Positions 1 through 8,575 are shown, numbered from the stretch's first letter. The stretch: DNA of 64,000 nt from Noviherbaspirillum aridicola (GCF_019656455.1 NZ_BPMK01000009.1:124001-188000), one strand, 5' to 3'. The notes: generated from the letters alone by a model not told the origin. Numbers and translations: made by a program.

Positions 1-1476
1 GGCCGCCTCGACCACGAGCGCGGCGTTCTGCCGCGTGCCTTCATCCATGCCGCTCATGGCCCGGCTGATATCGGCGATGCCGGCATCCTGCTCGGCACTC
101 GCACTCGAAATACCCGATAGCAGCGAACTCACGCGCTCGATCGAGGCCAGGATCGCGCCGACGGTCTCGTCCGCCTGGCCGACCATGGCGCTGCCGCTTT
201 CCACCTCGTGAGCGGCGCGCAGGATCAGTCCGCGAATCTCCCGCGCGGCCTCGGCGCTGCGCCGGGACAGCTGCCGGACCTCGTCGGCCACCACCGCGAA
301 GCCGCGCCCGCGCTCCCCGGCACGCGCCGCCTCGACGGCCGCATTGAGCGCCAGCAGATTGGACTGGAATGCGATGCCGTCGATGATGTCGACATAGTCC
401 ACCACCTTGTCCGAGGCGTCGCTGATCGCCTTCATCGTCAGCGCGACCTTGCGGATGGCGTCGCTGCCGCGCGCCGCCACCCTGGTGGCCTCGACGCCGA
501 GCTGGCCGGCGTCCGCGGCGTGCCCGGCATTGCGTTTCACCGCCTCCGCCATCTGTTCGATGCGGGCGGCGGTCTGCGCCAGCCCCGCCGCCTGTTCTTC
601 GGTGCGCTCCGACAGCCCCTGGTTGCCCACGGCGATCTCGTGCGTGCCGATGGCCATGCTGTCGACATTGGCCCGGACATCGCCGATGATGGCCTGCAGA
701 TTGACGTTCATCTGTTCCAGCGCCCTGAGCAGCTGACCGAGTTCGTCGCGCCTGCCGGCATCGAAATGGGCGGACATCTCGCCGCTGGCGATGCGGCGCG
801 CCACCTGGGTGGCGTGCGCGATCGGACGCAGCAGTCCTGCGTGCAGCGTGCGCCACAGCAGCAGTTCCAGCAGGAGCGCGGTGCCGGCGATCGTCCATGA
901 CGCCACGCTGCCCGCGGCCATCGCGCCGAGTGTGCCGGTCAGCAGCATCAGCGCGCCCATGCCGAGCGAAACGCGCGTCGCCAGACGCAGCCTCAGGACG
1001 GCGCCGAGCCGGCCCCGCCAGCCGCTCGCGACCACCGCGCCTTCGCGCAGCACCATGCTTCGTCCCTGGTCTTCACGCATGCGCCGGTACAGCGCGTCGG
1101 CTTCGGCCACCTGTTCCCGCGTCGGCCGCGTGCGCACCGACATGTAGCCCGTCACCCGGCCCGCTTCGCGCACCGGGGTGACGTTGGCCTGAACCCAGTA
1201 ATAGTCGCCGTTCTTGCGGCGGTTCTTGACGAGGCCGGTCCACGGCTGCTCCGCCTTCAGGCAGGTCCACAGATCCTCGAATGCCAGCGGCGGCATGTCG
1301 GGATGGCGGACGAGATTGTGGGGCGCACCGAGCAGTTCGTCCTCGGTGAATCCGCTGACTTCGACGAAGTAGGGATTGACGTAGGTAATCCTGCCCTTGA
1401 GATCGGTCAGGGATACGATCGCCAGACCGTCGCGCAGCATGAATTCATTGTCACTGACCGGCAGGTTGGTCCTCAT
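1..1476 (-). CDS. PAS-domain methyl-accepting chemotaxis protein, Aer-like, truncated by the window edge
   Basis: Redox or energy-taxis receptor signalling to CheA/CheW at the inner membrane. The visible 492 residues read in order: an N-terminal PAS domain (about 15-115, with N-P-Y-F and G[12 protein letters not shown] as in Aer, where the domain binds FAD), a short hydrophobic membrane region (about 155-195), a HAMP-like linker, and a signalling hairpin at about 365-405 with the hallmark [15 protein letters not shown] and [12 protein letters not shown]. The C-terminus runs off the left edge. The start ATG at 1476 follows an AGGAGA ribosome-binding site. There is no large periplasmic domain, so the sensor is cytoplasmic, as in Aer. 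An FNR-type promoter lies directly upstream. Family assignment is firm; the sensed signal is inferred. Confidence 0.93.
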   Translation of the reverse strand, partial: MRTNLPVSDNEFMLRDGLAIVSLTDLKGRITYVNPYFVEVSGFTEDELLGAPHNLVRHPDMPPLAFEDLWTCLKAEQPWTGLVKNRRKNGDYYWVQANVTPVREAGRVTGYMSVRTRPTREQVAEADALYRRMREDQGRSMVLREGAVVASGWRGRLGAVLRLRLATRVSLGMGALMLLTGTLGAMAAGSVASWTIAGTALLLELLLWRTLHAGLLRPIAHATQVARRIASGEMSAHFDAGRRDELGQLLRALEQMNVNLQAIIGDVRANVDSMAIGTHEIAVGNQGLSERTEEQAAGLAQTAARIEQMAEAVKRNAGHAADAGQLGVEATRVAARGSDAIRKVALTMKAISDASDKVVDYVDIIDGIAFQSNLLALNAAVEAARAGERGRGFAVVADEVRQLSRRSAEAAREIRGLILRAAHEVESGSAMVGQADETVGAILASIERVSSLLSGISSASAEQDAGIADISRAMSGMDEGTRQNAALVVEAA

Positions 1477-1522
1477 GACGCGTCTCCTCTATGCCATGCT
1501 GGCATTATTGTTGTTTCCGTAC

Positions 1523-1572
1523 AGCAATATTTATATCGGAAGACGGACGTCCGCGCGCTTGACCTGGATCAA
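1523..1572 (-). promoter_or_regulatory. FNR/Anr-type activator box with matching -10 element
   Basis: TTGAC-CTGG-ATCAA at 1559-1572 fits the TTGAY-N4-RTCAA consensus of the FNR/Anr/Dnr family. Reading on the minus strand, a TATAAA -10 hexamer sits at 1535-1530, which puts the transcription start near 1523-1524 and centres the box at about -41.5, the class II activator position. The start codon of the chemoreceptor is at 1476. No -35 hexamer is apparent, as expected for an activator-dependent promoter. The arrangement implies that the receptor is induced when oxygen is low. Confidence 0.65.
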
Positions 1573-1596
1573 GAAAAACGAAGGCCGTGGGGATGC

Positions 1597-2193
1597 TCAG
1601 AAGCCGAACGCGAGGCCGAGACCGATGCCGACGCCGGAATGGTCGTCGTGCCACCAGTCCTCGTAGTCCTCGAGCTGGCGCAGCTGCTCGCTCAGCAGCG
1701 GCGATTGCGACGCGAGCTGTTGCAGCGCGCTCACGTGTTCCTGGGGTGGGAAGGCGTCGAACAGCTGGCCGCGCAGCTCGCCCGATGGATAGGCAAGCGT
1801 ATGCACGTCCAGGTAAAAATTACCGAACCTGAGCGCCCGGATCTGCTCATCCGTCAGCGGCGCGCTGCCCTGCCACACGGCGCTCGTGCCGACACGCTGA
1901 AGTTCGAGCACGGTCAGGCCGATACTGTCGGGCGGTGCGTGGTGCAGGTGCACCGCGGTGGGAATGACATCGGAAACGAACACGCTGGCCAGGAGGACGT
2001 TGTCGTCCCACGCCAGCGTCACCGTGCCGCTGGCCAGCGCGGTGCTGATATTGCGCGGTATGATTTCCTCGCCGCTGAGGATGGTGCTGCGCACCAGGGG
2101 GACTTCATCGTCGTGTCCGCCGCCGCAGGCGGACACCAGCAGGGCCGCGCACAGCAGTGCCAGCAAGCGTTGGAAAAGACTACGCATGATCAC
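1597..2193 (-). CDS. CHRD-domain lipoprotein
   Basis: Predicted outer-membrane or periplasmic lipoprotein of 198 residues. A hydrophobic signal peptide ends in a lipobox (L-V-S-A-C, Cys at about 23) followed by GGG. The body has the CHRD (chordin-like) pattern: a repeated beta-strand fold with H-L-H-H-A and the closing Y-P-S-G-E-L-R-G-Q-L motif near residue 145. The C-terminus is acidic and His/Trp-rich (E-D-W-W-H-D-D-H), then Gly-rich. The first codon may be the GTG at 2193 or the ATG two codons later; both follow GAGGAGG. The function of bacterial CHRD proteins is not settled. It is the next gene upstream of the chemoreceptor, with the FNR promoter between them. Confidence 0.8.
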   Translation of the reverse strand: MIMRSLFQRLLALLCAALLVSACGGGHDDEVPLVRSTILSGEEIIPRNISTALASGTVTLAWDDNVLLASVFVSDVIPTAVHLHHAPPDSIGLTVLELQRVGTSAVWQGSAPLTDEQIRALRFGNFYLDVHTLAYPSGELRGQLFDAFPPQEHVSALQQLASQSPLLSEQLRQLEDYEDWWHDDHSGVGIGLGLAFGF

Positions 2194-2271
2194 GCCCTCC
2201 TCCTCGCCAAGGCGCTCGCGACGCGGCGCTTTGGTTCGGCTTATGCAGGGAGCGTGCCTGCGCCGCTCACA

Positions 2272-2670
2272 TTACTTTTCCGGCGGCTTCCAGGCGGCGA
2301 CCACTTCCTGCGCGGTGCGGAATGCATCCACCGCCAGCGGCGCGCCGCAGTAGACCGCGGCGTGCAGCAGGACCTCGCGGATTTCCTCGGGCGTGGCGCC
2401 GTTGTTGAGCGCGCCGCGCAGATGGCCCTTGAGCTCCTGGGCGCGGCCGAGCGCGGTCAGCATCGAGACCGTGATCAGGCTGCGGGTCTTCAGGTCGAGC
2501 CCGTCGCGGCACCAGACGGTGCCCCAGGCATTGCGGGTGATGAATTCCTGCAGCGGCATCGAGAACGGATCGGCGCCTGCGAACGCGCGCTCGACGAAGT
2601 CCTCCCCCATGACCTGCTTGCGCATCTGCAAGCCCTGATCGAACTGCTCATCGCGCTGTGTCGCGTCCAT
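2272..2670 (-). CDS. pcaC: 4-carboxymuconolactone decarboxylase
   Basis: Converts gamma-carboxymuconolactone to beta-ketoadipate enol-lactone in the protocatechuate branch of the beta-ketoadipate pathway. The 132-residue length is typical for PcaC. It has the family landmarks: an N-terminal G-L-x-M-R-K-x-V-M-G, the core N-A-W-G-x-V-W and T-R-S-L-I-T-V-S-M-L-T-A-L, then H-L-R-G-A-L-N-N-G-A and E-V-L-L-H-A-A-V-Y-C-G. It lacks the redox CxxC of AhpD relatives, which supports a decarboxylase. A GAGGAG site precedes the ATG at 2670. The MFS gene ends 26 bp upstream on the same strand, so the two are probably co-transcribed. No other pca gene is visible, so the pathway context is incomplete here. 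Confidence 0.88.
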   Translation of the reverse strand: MDATQRDEQFDQGLQMRKQVMGEDFVERAFAGADPFSMPLQEFITRNAWGTVWCRDGLDLKTRSLITVSMLTALGRAQELKGHLRGALNNGATPEEIREVLLHAAVYCGAPLAVDAFRTAQEVVAAWKPPEK

Positions 2671-2696
2671 GCCGGTCTCCTCGTGAAAAGCGCCGA

Positions 2697-3896
2697 TTAT
2701 AGGTCGGCCGCGCCGGCCATGACGACCGGGCGGGCGCGCACCGCCGCCATGAAGCACAGCAGTGAAAACAGCGCCACCGCGAGCAGGATGCCGAGCAGCC
2801 AGGACGGCTCGGGATTCCAGCCCACGATCATCGCGGCGGCCAGCGGTCCCAGCGCCTTGGCCACCAGCGAGGGCGCGCCGAGGGCGCCGGCGATCGCGCC
2901 GTAATTGTCGCGTCCGAACAGTTCCTGCGGCAGCGTGCCGCGCACGATGGTCAGCACGCCGTTGCTGGCGCCGTAGAGCATGCAGAAGATCGCGACCGCG
3001 CCGGCATGCTCGCCGTAGCACAGCAGCGCGAGCAACGCGGCGGGCATCACCGCAAAGGTCAGCCGGCCCACCGCGCGCGCCGACAGCCGCGATGCGAACG
3101 CCAGCTCCGCCACCCGGCCGGCCACCTGCATCGGCCCGATCAGCGTGGCGACCAGCACCGCCGTCGCCGCGCCGTGGCCGAAGCGCTGCAGCAGCGGAAT
3201 CAGGTGCACCGCCAGCGAGGAAAATACGAACATGTTGCAGGAGAAGGAAACCGCGAGCAGCCAGAACGCCGGCGCGCGCAAGGCTTCGCCGAGCGTCGCC
3301 CCGCGCATCTGCAGCCTGCGCGCCGCGGGTTGCGCCGAGACGTCGAGCAGCGCATGCAGGGGCGCGCACAGCAGCAGGTGCACGGCGGCATAGATCAGCA
3401 GCGTATCGCGCCAGCCGAATATCCCATTGAGCTTCAGCGTCAGCGGCCAGAACACCGTGCTCGCGAGTCCGCCGAACAGGGTGAGCACCGAAATGCCCTG
3501 CCGCGCGGCGTGCAGAAATTCGCGGTTGATGGTGGCGAAGGCCGCCTCGTACAGCACCATCGACATGGCGATCCCGACGATGATCCAGCCGGCGAAGTAA
3601 GCCGTCACCGTGTACGCGACGCCGATCAGCGCGAAGCCGCCCGCGGCCAGCACCGATCCGCAGCCCATCACGACGCGTCCGCCGGCGCGGTCGATCAGCA
3701 TGCCCGCCGGCGTCGCCGCCACGCCGGCCACCAGAAGGCTGAGCGAATATGCGCCGAAGATGAGTTCGCCGCGCCATCCGAGTTCGCGCTGCATGTCGGC
3801 CGCCAGTATCGCGAACGCATAGAACAGCGAGCCCCATGACACGATCTGGGTGATGGCGAGCAGGCGCACGATGCGCCAGGGTTCTTTGGCGGACAT
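2697..3896 (-). CDS. MFS transporter
   Basis: Inner-membrane major facilitator of about 399 residues with roughly twelve hydrophobic segments. The first segment begins near residue 12 (I-T-Q-I-V-S-W-G-S-L-F-Y). A motif-A-like loop (G-M-L-I-D-R-A-G-G-R) follows TM2 and a second half-repeat begins around residue 200. I chose ATG 3896 because the hydrophobic first helix starts soon after it; a GTG at 3977 in the same frame would add a basic leader and run into the hrp box of the divergent gene. Being upstream of pcaC in a likely operon, it may import an aromatic acid, but nothing in the sequence fixes the substrate. Family is clear; start and substrate are uncertain. Confidence 0.85.
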   Translation of the reverse strand: MSAKEPWRIVRLLAITQIVSWGSLFYAFAILAADMQRELGWRGELIFGAYSLSLLVAGVAATPAGMLIDRAGGRVVMGCGSVLAAGGFALIGVAYTVTAYFAGWIIVGIAMSMVLYEAAFATINREFLHAARQGISVLTLFGGLASTVFWPLTLKLNGIFGWRDTLLIYAAVHLLLCAPLHALLDVSAQPAARRLQMRGATLGEALRAPAFWLLAVSFSCNMFVFSSLAVHLIPLLQRFGHGAATAVLVATLIGPMQVAGRVAELAFASRLSARAVGRLTFAVMPAALLALLCYGEHAGAVAIFCMLYGASNGVLTIVRGTLPQELFGRDNYGAIAGALGAPSLVAKALGPLAAAMIVGWNPEPSWLLGILLAVALFSLLCFMAAVRARPVVMAGAADL

Positions 3897-3951
3897 GCGG
3901 GAAGTGTAGCGCACCGTGCGCGAGCATCGCCGGCTGGTTAGCGGGGCAGAT

Positions 3952-3980
3952 GGAACCACGCGATCCAGCGCTGCCACTTA
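3952..3980 (+). promoter_or_regulatory. hrp box (HrpL-type ECF sigma promoter)
   Basis: GGAACC at 3952-3957, a 16-base spacer, then CCACTTA at 3974-3980. This is an exact match to the GGAACC-N15/16-CCACNNA promoter recognised by HrpL in bacteria with group I (Pseudomonas/Erwinia/Herbaspirillum-type) type III secretion systems. It lies 31 bp before the start codon of the effector-like gene and points at it. The hrpL gene and the secretion apparatus are not in this window. Confidence 0.8.
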
Positions 3981-4011
3981 GGTACCCACATCCTTTCCGG
4001 GGAATCCTGCC

Positions 4012-5772
4012 ATGCGAATCTCGCTTCGATCAAGCTGCCTGCCCTGTTTCAACAAACCCTCACCCGCGCCTCAGGCGAACACTCCCGAGGTCGAGGTCCC
4101 CGAGTCACGTACTCGTTCCGGGGCCGCCGCCCCAAGACAACGATTGGTCGACAGGATGGAGCATCTGCTCGGGCGGCGCAAAAAGACTGACGCTGCAGAG
4201 TCCGGAACAGAACTTGCGGATCGTGCTGCAGCAAGAAGTTCGAGCTCCGTTGCCGGCACCTCGATGCCGCCCCTGCTTTCCGCAGACGCGGTGGATGGTC
4301 TGAAAGACTATCTTCATGAACAGATTCGCAGATGTGAGTTCCTGTACGGCTACAAGGAGACAGAGAACTATCGTGCACTGGCGGCGGCAATCGCTAACAG
4401 CTCCAGCATTGATGACTTCAAGCATGCAGTCAAGACGCTCCACCGCGAACTGACCACGGGTGCGGGAGGATATCTTAATGAGAACAAAGTATCGCCGCAT
4501 CACATCAACCGGCTGATCCCGGATTTTCAGACTGCACTGCACGATGCCCTCAAGGCTTCCCGCAGTGAACGCGATACAAACAGGCCAAGAAGCACGCTTA
4601 CTGCAGGCGAGCGCAGGACGGCTCGTGCGGTTTACCTGCAGAATCGCCTTTTCCATGGCACAAGCAGAGCAAGTGTCCGCAGCATCCGAAAACATGGTCT
4701 GACCGCCAACGAAAAGGTCCCCGGCGCCGCGGCATCCGTTTTCGCCCGCTCTAGCCTTCGCCCCGAGGTGCTTGAGAATGCCAAGAACTATAACTACCTG
4801 ACGCCTGAAAAGCAGGCCGCGAAGGCCTATGCGTCAATGGCCAAGGGCGACGACGCCCCGGGACTGGTTCGATTCATTGTCGCGCACGACGAGTTTTCCC
4901 TGGTGCCGGACCCGGATTCCGAGGAGGGCGACGGCTCGCTGCGAACGGACGCCGCGATTCCCGCAAGCCGCGTTCTCGGCTCCAAGCGATCGCCCGGCTC
5001 CGCTTCCGCCTCCGCCTCCGCTTTCCGGGCGGCGCTCGCACGTGCCGGCATCGACGTTGCGCAATCTCGCGCAGCTGAAATGTTGCAAGAGGTGCAGTCC
5101 GATTCGGAATCGGATTTCGACGCTGAGATAATTGATATCGACATCGAGGAGGACCGGGCAAGTCGGACAGGCAAGTCACCGGCAGCAAGACCCGCAGGTG
5201 ATGTCGCACACGACGTACTCAACGCCGCAATGGCAGCTGAGCCGCGCATCACCGGGCATCTCCAGGAGGCCGCGTCACGCTACGGAGGGGAATTGTCGGG
5301 ACTTGAGCGACGATTCAAGACTGCCGGTGCACTCGCGAAGAAGCTCGAACATCGACTGCCGCAAGAGATCAATGACGCCTTGCGATATACGATGGTGTTT
5401 GAACCGGACCGCCTCGCCGAAGGGGTGCAAAGCGTCCTTCGCACTTTCACCCAGTCGGGATACGCCAATCTGCTCGTTCAGAACAACTTCCGCACCGGTG
5501 TGCCCTACATCGGGATCAATGTCATCCTCAGGTCGCCGGAGAACCAGGTTTTCGAGGTCCAGTTTCACACAAGGGAAAGCCTGGCATTGAGAGAGCAGAA
5601 CCACGATTTGTACCAGATATACAAGGTAACACCCGCCGGCGATCCCGATCGCCAGGTTCTGATGCGCCGCATGCTCGACAATGCGAGCCAGGTGTACATT
5701 GCGCCGGCAGTTCAACAAGCACTGCAACGGGCCTTCGGCAACGACGACGAAGCAATTACGCAAGCGCCATAG
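4012..5772 (+). CDS. Probable HrpL-regulated type III effector: ADP-ribosyltransferase-like region plus RelA/SpoT-like synthetase domain
   Basis: 586-residue orphan protein. Residues 1-75 are Ser/Pro/Arg-rich and lack a Sec signal, as in type III secretion signals. Residues 90-200 are helical. Residues 212-325 look like an ADP-ribosyltransferase fold: L-F-H-G-T-S then I-R-K-H-G-L (His215), Y-L-T-P-E-K-Q-A-A-K-A-Y-A (Tyr262), and a late A-I-P-A-S-R-V strand with Asp313 where Glu is usual. A Ser/Ala and acidic linker (330-382) leads to a RelA/SpoT-like domain (about 415-540): R-F-K-T-A-G-A-L-A-K-K-L (the ATP-binding GRxK helix), D-A-L-R-Y-T, Y-I-G-I-N-V (G-loop), F-E-V-Q-F-H-T and E-x-x-H-x-x-Y. 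No HD hydrolase is present. GC content is visibly lower than in the neighbours (50% at 4321-4380). A GGGGA site precedes ATG 4012. The hrp box upstream supports translocation into a eukaryotic host. No immunity gene is adjacent. The RelA/SpoT assignment is firmer than the ART assignment. Confidence 0.75.
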   Translation: MRISLRSSCLPCFNKPSPAPQANTPEVEVPESRTRSGAAAPRQRLVDRMEHLLGRRKKTDAAESGTELADRAAARSSSSVAGTSMPPLLSADAVDGLKDYLHEQIRRCEFLYGYKETENYRALAAAIANSSSIDDFKHAVKTLHRELTTGAGGYLNENKVSPHHINRLIPDFQTALHDALKASRSERDTNRPRSTLTAGERRTARAVYLQNRLFHGTSRASVRSIRKHGLTANEKVPGAAASVFARSSLRPEVLENAKNYNYLTPEKQAAKAYASMAKGDDAPGLVRFIVAHDEFSLVPDPDSEEGDGSLRTDAAIPASRVLGSKRSPGSASASASAFRAALARAGIDVAQSRAAEMLQEVQSDSESDFDAEIIDIDIEEDRASRTGKSPAARPAGDVAHDVLNAAMAAEPRITGHLQEAASRYGGELSGLERRFKTAGALAKKLEHRLPQEINDALRYTMVFEPDRLAEGVQSVLRTFTQSGYANLLVQNNFRTGVPYIGINVILRSPENQVFEVQFHTRESLALREQNHDLYQIYKVTPAGDPDRQVLMRRMLDNASQVYIAPAVQQALQRAFGNDDEAITQAP

Positions 5773-5815
5773 ATCGCGCTCCAGCGTCCACGGCGTGCAC
5801 ACCGACGCGTCAGCG

Positions 5816-6742
5816 CTATGGCTTTTTGCTACGAAAACTGTAACTGTCCCCATGCCTGAGGTAAGTCACTTTCCCCTCCAGCCCCGCCGCCTTCACCTCC
5901 TGCTGGAACTCCGAGAGCGGCGACTTGAAGACGTCGTAGTCGTTGTAGTGTATGGGGATGGCGTGATGCGGCGCGACCAGCTGCAGCATCTTCACGCCGT
6001 CCTTCCCGTCCATCGTGACTTTGACCACGCCGAGGATGCGGGTGCCGCCCAGGTGCAGCAGCGCGAGGTCGATGTCCGGATAGCGTTTCGGGATCTCCTC
6101 GATATCCTCGTACACCAGCGTGTCGCCGCTGATGTACATGCGATAGGCGGGCGTCTTGCCGTCACCGCCGAAGTCCAGCATGGCACCCATGGTTTCCGGC
6201 AGCGCGACGGCGCCGCCCGGCGGACCATGACGCGCCGGCATGGCGGTGATGCGCAGCCGCGTGTTCCCCTTGCGGATGTCGATCGATTGCCAGTGCTGCA
6301 GCGGCTGCGGCTGCTCGAAGCCCATTTCGCGCAGGCCCTTGGCCGCCTCCGCGGTGGTGACGATGGGCACGTCGCGCCGCAGTTTGTTCTGCACCAGCTG
6401 ATCGAAGTGGTCGCCATGCAGATGGGACAGCAGCACCAGGTCGAACGGCGGCAGCTTGTCGAAAGGGATGGCGGGGTCGGTCAGGCGCTGCGACTTGAGC
6501 CCGTAACCGAGATGCACGTGGTCGCCCTTGTGCAGAAAGTTGGGATCGGTGAGGATGGTCAGATCGCCGTAGCGGATCAGTACCGTGGCATTGCCGATGA
6601 ATTGCAATCCGCCGCGGGCGGCCGGCTTGCCGCTCGCGGGCAGCTCCAGTGTGCGGGTGGCGGCGTTGTCCTGCGCATGCAGCGGCAGCCCGATGCACAG
6701 CAGCACAGCCCACAGGGCTGCCAGAAAAGACGGATGGCGCAT
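5816..6742 (-). CDS. Exported MBL-fold metallo-hydrolase
   Basis: Metallo-beta-lactamase-fold hydrolase of 308 residues with a cleavable signal peptide (L-P-L-H-A-Q cleavage near residue 24). It shows the di-metal motif S-H-L-H-G-D-H-F-D (HxHxDH), a downstream metal His in A-R-H-G-P, an Asp in I-S-G-D-T, and a final His in A-I-P-I-H-Y-N-D-Y. This pattern matches the UPF0173/UlaG-like lineage whose substrates are mostly unknown. The ATG at 6742 is preferred over an upstream one at 6769 because GGAGAG precedes it and the signal peptide starts there. It converges on the effector gene, 43 bp away, and is probably unrelated to it. Confidence 0.85.
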   Translation of the reverse strand: MRHPSFLAALWAVLLCIGLPLHAQDNAATRTLELPASGKPAARGGLQFIGNATVLIRYGDLTILTDPNFLHKGDHVHLGYGLKSQRLTDPAIPFDKLPPFDLVLLSHLHGDHFDQLVQNKLRRDVPIVTTAEAAKGLREMGFEQPQPLQHWQSIDIRKGNTRLRITAMPARHGPPGGAVALPETMGAMLDFGGDGKTPAYRMYISGDTLVYEDIEEIPKRYPDIDLALLHLGGTRILGVVKVTMDGKDGVKMLQLVAPHHAIPIHYNDYDVFKSPLSEFQQEVKAAGLEGKVTYLRHGDSYSFRSKKP

Positions 6743-6800
6743 CGACTCTCTCCGGTGGCGTCGGTTCACCGGTATGAGCCAGGCACGCTACCGCAAGTTC

Positions 6801-7706
6801 CTACCTGAATACGCTGCCGTGACTCGCGCTGAGTATGGCTTCGATCGCCGGATGCTTGATCTTGCGCTCGTTGGAAATCGCGTAGAACTGCTCGTGCACA
6901 TTGGTCAGTTCGCCGACCGGAACGGCGCCGAATTCTTCCTGCACCGCGTCCGCCAGCGCGGTCGACGCCGGAAACAGACCGAGGCCATGGCGGCCGAAGG
7001 TATTGAGCATCGCGTTGTCGTCGAACTCGCCGACCACGTCCGGCCGCACGTCATGCGCCTCGAACCAGTGGTCGATGCGGCCGCGCACCGCATGATTGCG
7101 CGTCGGCAGCAGCACCGGCGCACCCTTCAGGCTGGCCGGAAAGCCCGAGCGGTACTGCTCCGCCAGCGCCGGCAGGCCGAACAGCGAGATGTCGCTCTCG
7201 CCGAGCAGATGACTGAACACGCGCAGCGTGGTGCCCGAAGGCACCGGCCGGTCCGTCAGCACGACGTCGAGCTTGTGCACCGACAAGTCGCCGAGCAGGG
7301 ATTCGAAATCGTCCTCGTGACAGACCAGCTTGACCTTCTGCGGCAGTTTCAGCGCCGTCTCCAGCAGGCGCGAGGCGGTCAGCTTGGGCAGCGAATCCGA
7401 CAGGCCGACGGTGAGCCGCATGGTCTTGCCGATGTCGGTCTCGGTCAGCACCTCCTGCAGCTGTTCGCCGAGCAGGAAGATCTGGTCCGCGTAGGAGAGC
7501 GCGATGCGGCCCGCTTCGGTCAGCACCAGCCGGCGCCCCTGCGGCGCCAGCAGCGCCTTGCCGACCGACTGCTCGAGCAGCGCGATCTGGGCGCTGATGG
7601 TCTGGATCGCGACGTCGAGCCGCTCGGCGGCCCGCGTGACGCTGCCCTCCTTGGCGACGACCCAGAAGTAGTAGAGATGCCTGAAGTTGAGCCCGGTGGT
7701 TTTCAT
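6801..7706 (-). CDS. nhaR: LysR-family transcriptional activator NhaR
   Basis: LysR-type regulator of 301 residues, the same length as E. coli NhaR. The N-terminal winged helix-turn-helix begins N-F-R-H-L-Y-Y-F-W-V-V-A-K-E-G-S-V-T-R-A, the diagnostic NhaR opening, and continues T-I-S-A-Q-I-A-L-L-E. The C-terminal effector domain covers about residues 95-295. In enterobacteria NhaR senses Na+ and activates the nhaA antiporter gene; no nhaA is adjacent here. The next genes, divergently transcribed, are a Bax-inhibitor-1-type and a TerC-type membrane protein, which are possible but unproven targets. The intergenic region up to 7842 should hold both promoters. Confidence 0.87.
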   Translation of the reverse strand: MKTTGLNFRHLYYFWVVAKEGSVTRAAERLDVAIQTISAQIALLEQSVGKALLAPQGRRLVLTEAGRIALSYADQIFLLGEQLQEVLTETDIGKTMRLTVGLSDSLPKLTASRLLETALKLPQKVKLVCHEDDFESLLGDLSVHKLDVVLTDRPVPSGTTLRVFSHLLGESDISLFGLPALAEQYRSGFPASLKGAPVLLPTRNHAVRGRIDHWFEAHDVRPDVVGEFDDNAMLNTFGRHGLGLFPASTALADAVQEEFGAVPVGELTNVHEQFYAISNERKIKHPAIEAILSASHGSVFR

Positions 7707-7842
7707 GGCGCTATATTTTCCGAAGAGTGTGTCCGTTTATGTTCGCTTTTTGTAGCGTAGACGCTCTTATATCATGCCTGCATTGTTTTGGCAGGAGGGG
7801 GCCATCCGGAACCCGCTGCCTTTTTCCCTGAAAGGACCAGCC

Positions 7843-8532
7843 ATGAACGAACGTCAACATCCGCTGCGCAGCCATGCGTTCGGCGCGCATGCCTCGACCG
7901 CCGTCATCGACGGCGCCGCGCGCAAGGTACTGCGCAACACCTATCTGCTGCTGGCCATGACCCTGGCCTTTTCCGCGCTGACGGCCGGCGCCGCCGCCGC
8001 GCTGCAGCTGCCCCGCCCCGGCATCCTGCTGACCCTGGCCGGCTATTTCGGCCTGCTCTTCCTCGTCACCCGGTACCGCGACCGCGGCCTCGGCGTGGCG
8101 CTGGTGTTCGCGCTGACCGGCTTCATGGGCTATACCCTCGGCCCGGTGATCAGCCACTACCTGAGCATGCCCAACGGCAGCCAGACGGTGATGCTGGCCA
8201 TGGGCGGCACCGCGGCGATCTTCGTCGCGCTCTCCGCCTACGCCACCACCACCCGTCGCGACCTGTCGTTCATGGGCGGCTTCCTCACGGTCGGCATCCT
8301 GGTGGCCTTCCTGGCGGGCCTGGCGGCGATCTTCCTGCAGATCCCGGCGCTCTCGCTGACGGTATCGGCGGTCTTCGTGCTGCTGATGTCGGGCCTGATC
8401 CTGTACGAGACCAACCAGATCGTGCGCGGCGGCGAAACCAACTATGTGATGGCGACGGTCAGCCTGTTCGTGTCGATCTTCAACCTGTTTTCCAGTCTGC
8501 TTCACCTCCTCGGCTTCTCGAGCAACGAGTAA
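7843..8532 (+). CDS. Bax inhibitor-1/YccA family inner-membrane protein
   Basis: 229 residues with seven hydrophobic segments after a 30-residue cytoplasmic N-terminus. The family core is clear: R-K-V-L-R-N-T-Y-L-L-L-A before TM1, G-F-M-G-Y-T-L-G-P in the middle, and a last cytoplasmic stretch L-I-L-Y-E-T-N-Q-I-V-R-G-G-E-T-N-Y that carries the conserved acidic residue of the TMBIM fold. E. coli YccA binds the FtsH-HflKC protease complex and modulates membrane-protein turnover, and a similar role is likely. Start ATG 7843 follows AAAGGA. A strong intrinsic terminator closes the transcript. Confidence 0.92.
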   Translation: MNERQHPLRSHAFGAHASTAVIDGAARKVLRNTYLLLAMTLAFSALTAGAAAALQLPRPGILLTLAGYFGLLFLVTRYRDRGLGVALVFALTGFMGYTLGPVISHYLSMPNGSQTVMLAMGGTAAIFVALSAYATTTRRDLSFMGGFLTVGILVAFLAGLAAIFLQIPALSLTVSAVFVLLMSGLILYETNQIVRGGETNYVMATVSLFVSIFNLFSSLLHLLGFSSNE

Positions 8533-8540
8533 GCCTTCGC

Positions 8541-8575
8541 AGGAGGGCCGGGCTGTGCGCCGGCCCTCCTTTTTT
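8541..8575 (+). terminator. Intrinsic terminator after the BI-1 family gene
   Basis: An 11-bp perfect stem, AGGAGGGCCGG (8541-8551) with CCGGCCCTCCT (8560-8570), an 8-base loop, and a run of T to 8575. Textbook rho-independent structure. Confidence 0.9.

Noticed and set aside
1303-2904. Long open frames opposite the chemoreceptor, CHRD and pcaC genes
   Set aside because: High-GC shadow frames: no domain, Arg/Gln/His-rich composition and opposite to well-supported genes. The same applies to long frames opposite nhaR, rpoD, bphP and the alpha/beta hydrolase gene.
3977-3977. GTG start for the MFS transporter at 3977
   Set aside because: It would add 27 residues without hydrophobic character and overlap the hrp box; the ATG at 3896 fits the first membrane helix.
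4012-5772. Reading the effector-like gene as part of a prophage or toxin-immunity pair
   Set aside because: No phage gene, integrase, repeat or small downstream immunity gene is nearby; the neighbours are ordinary chromosomal genes on the other strand.
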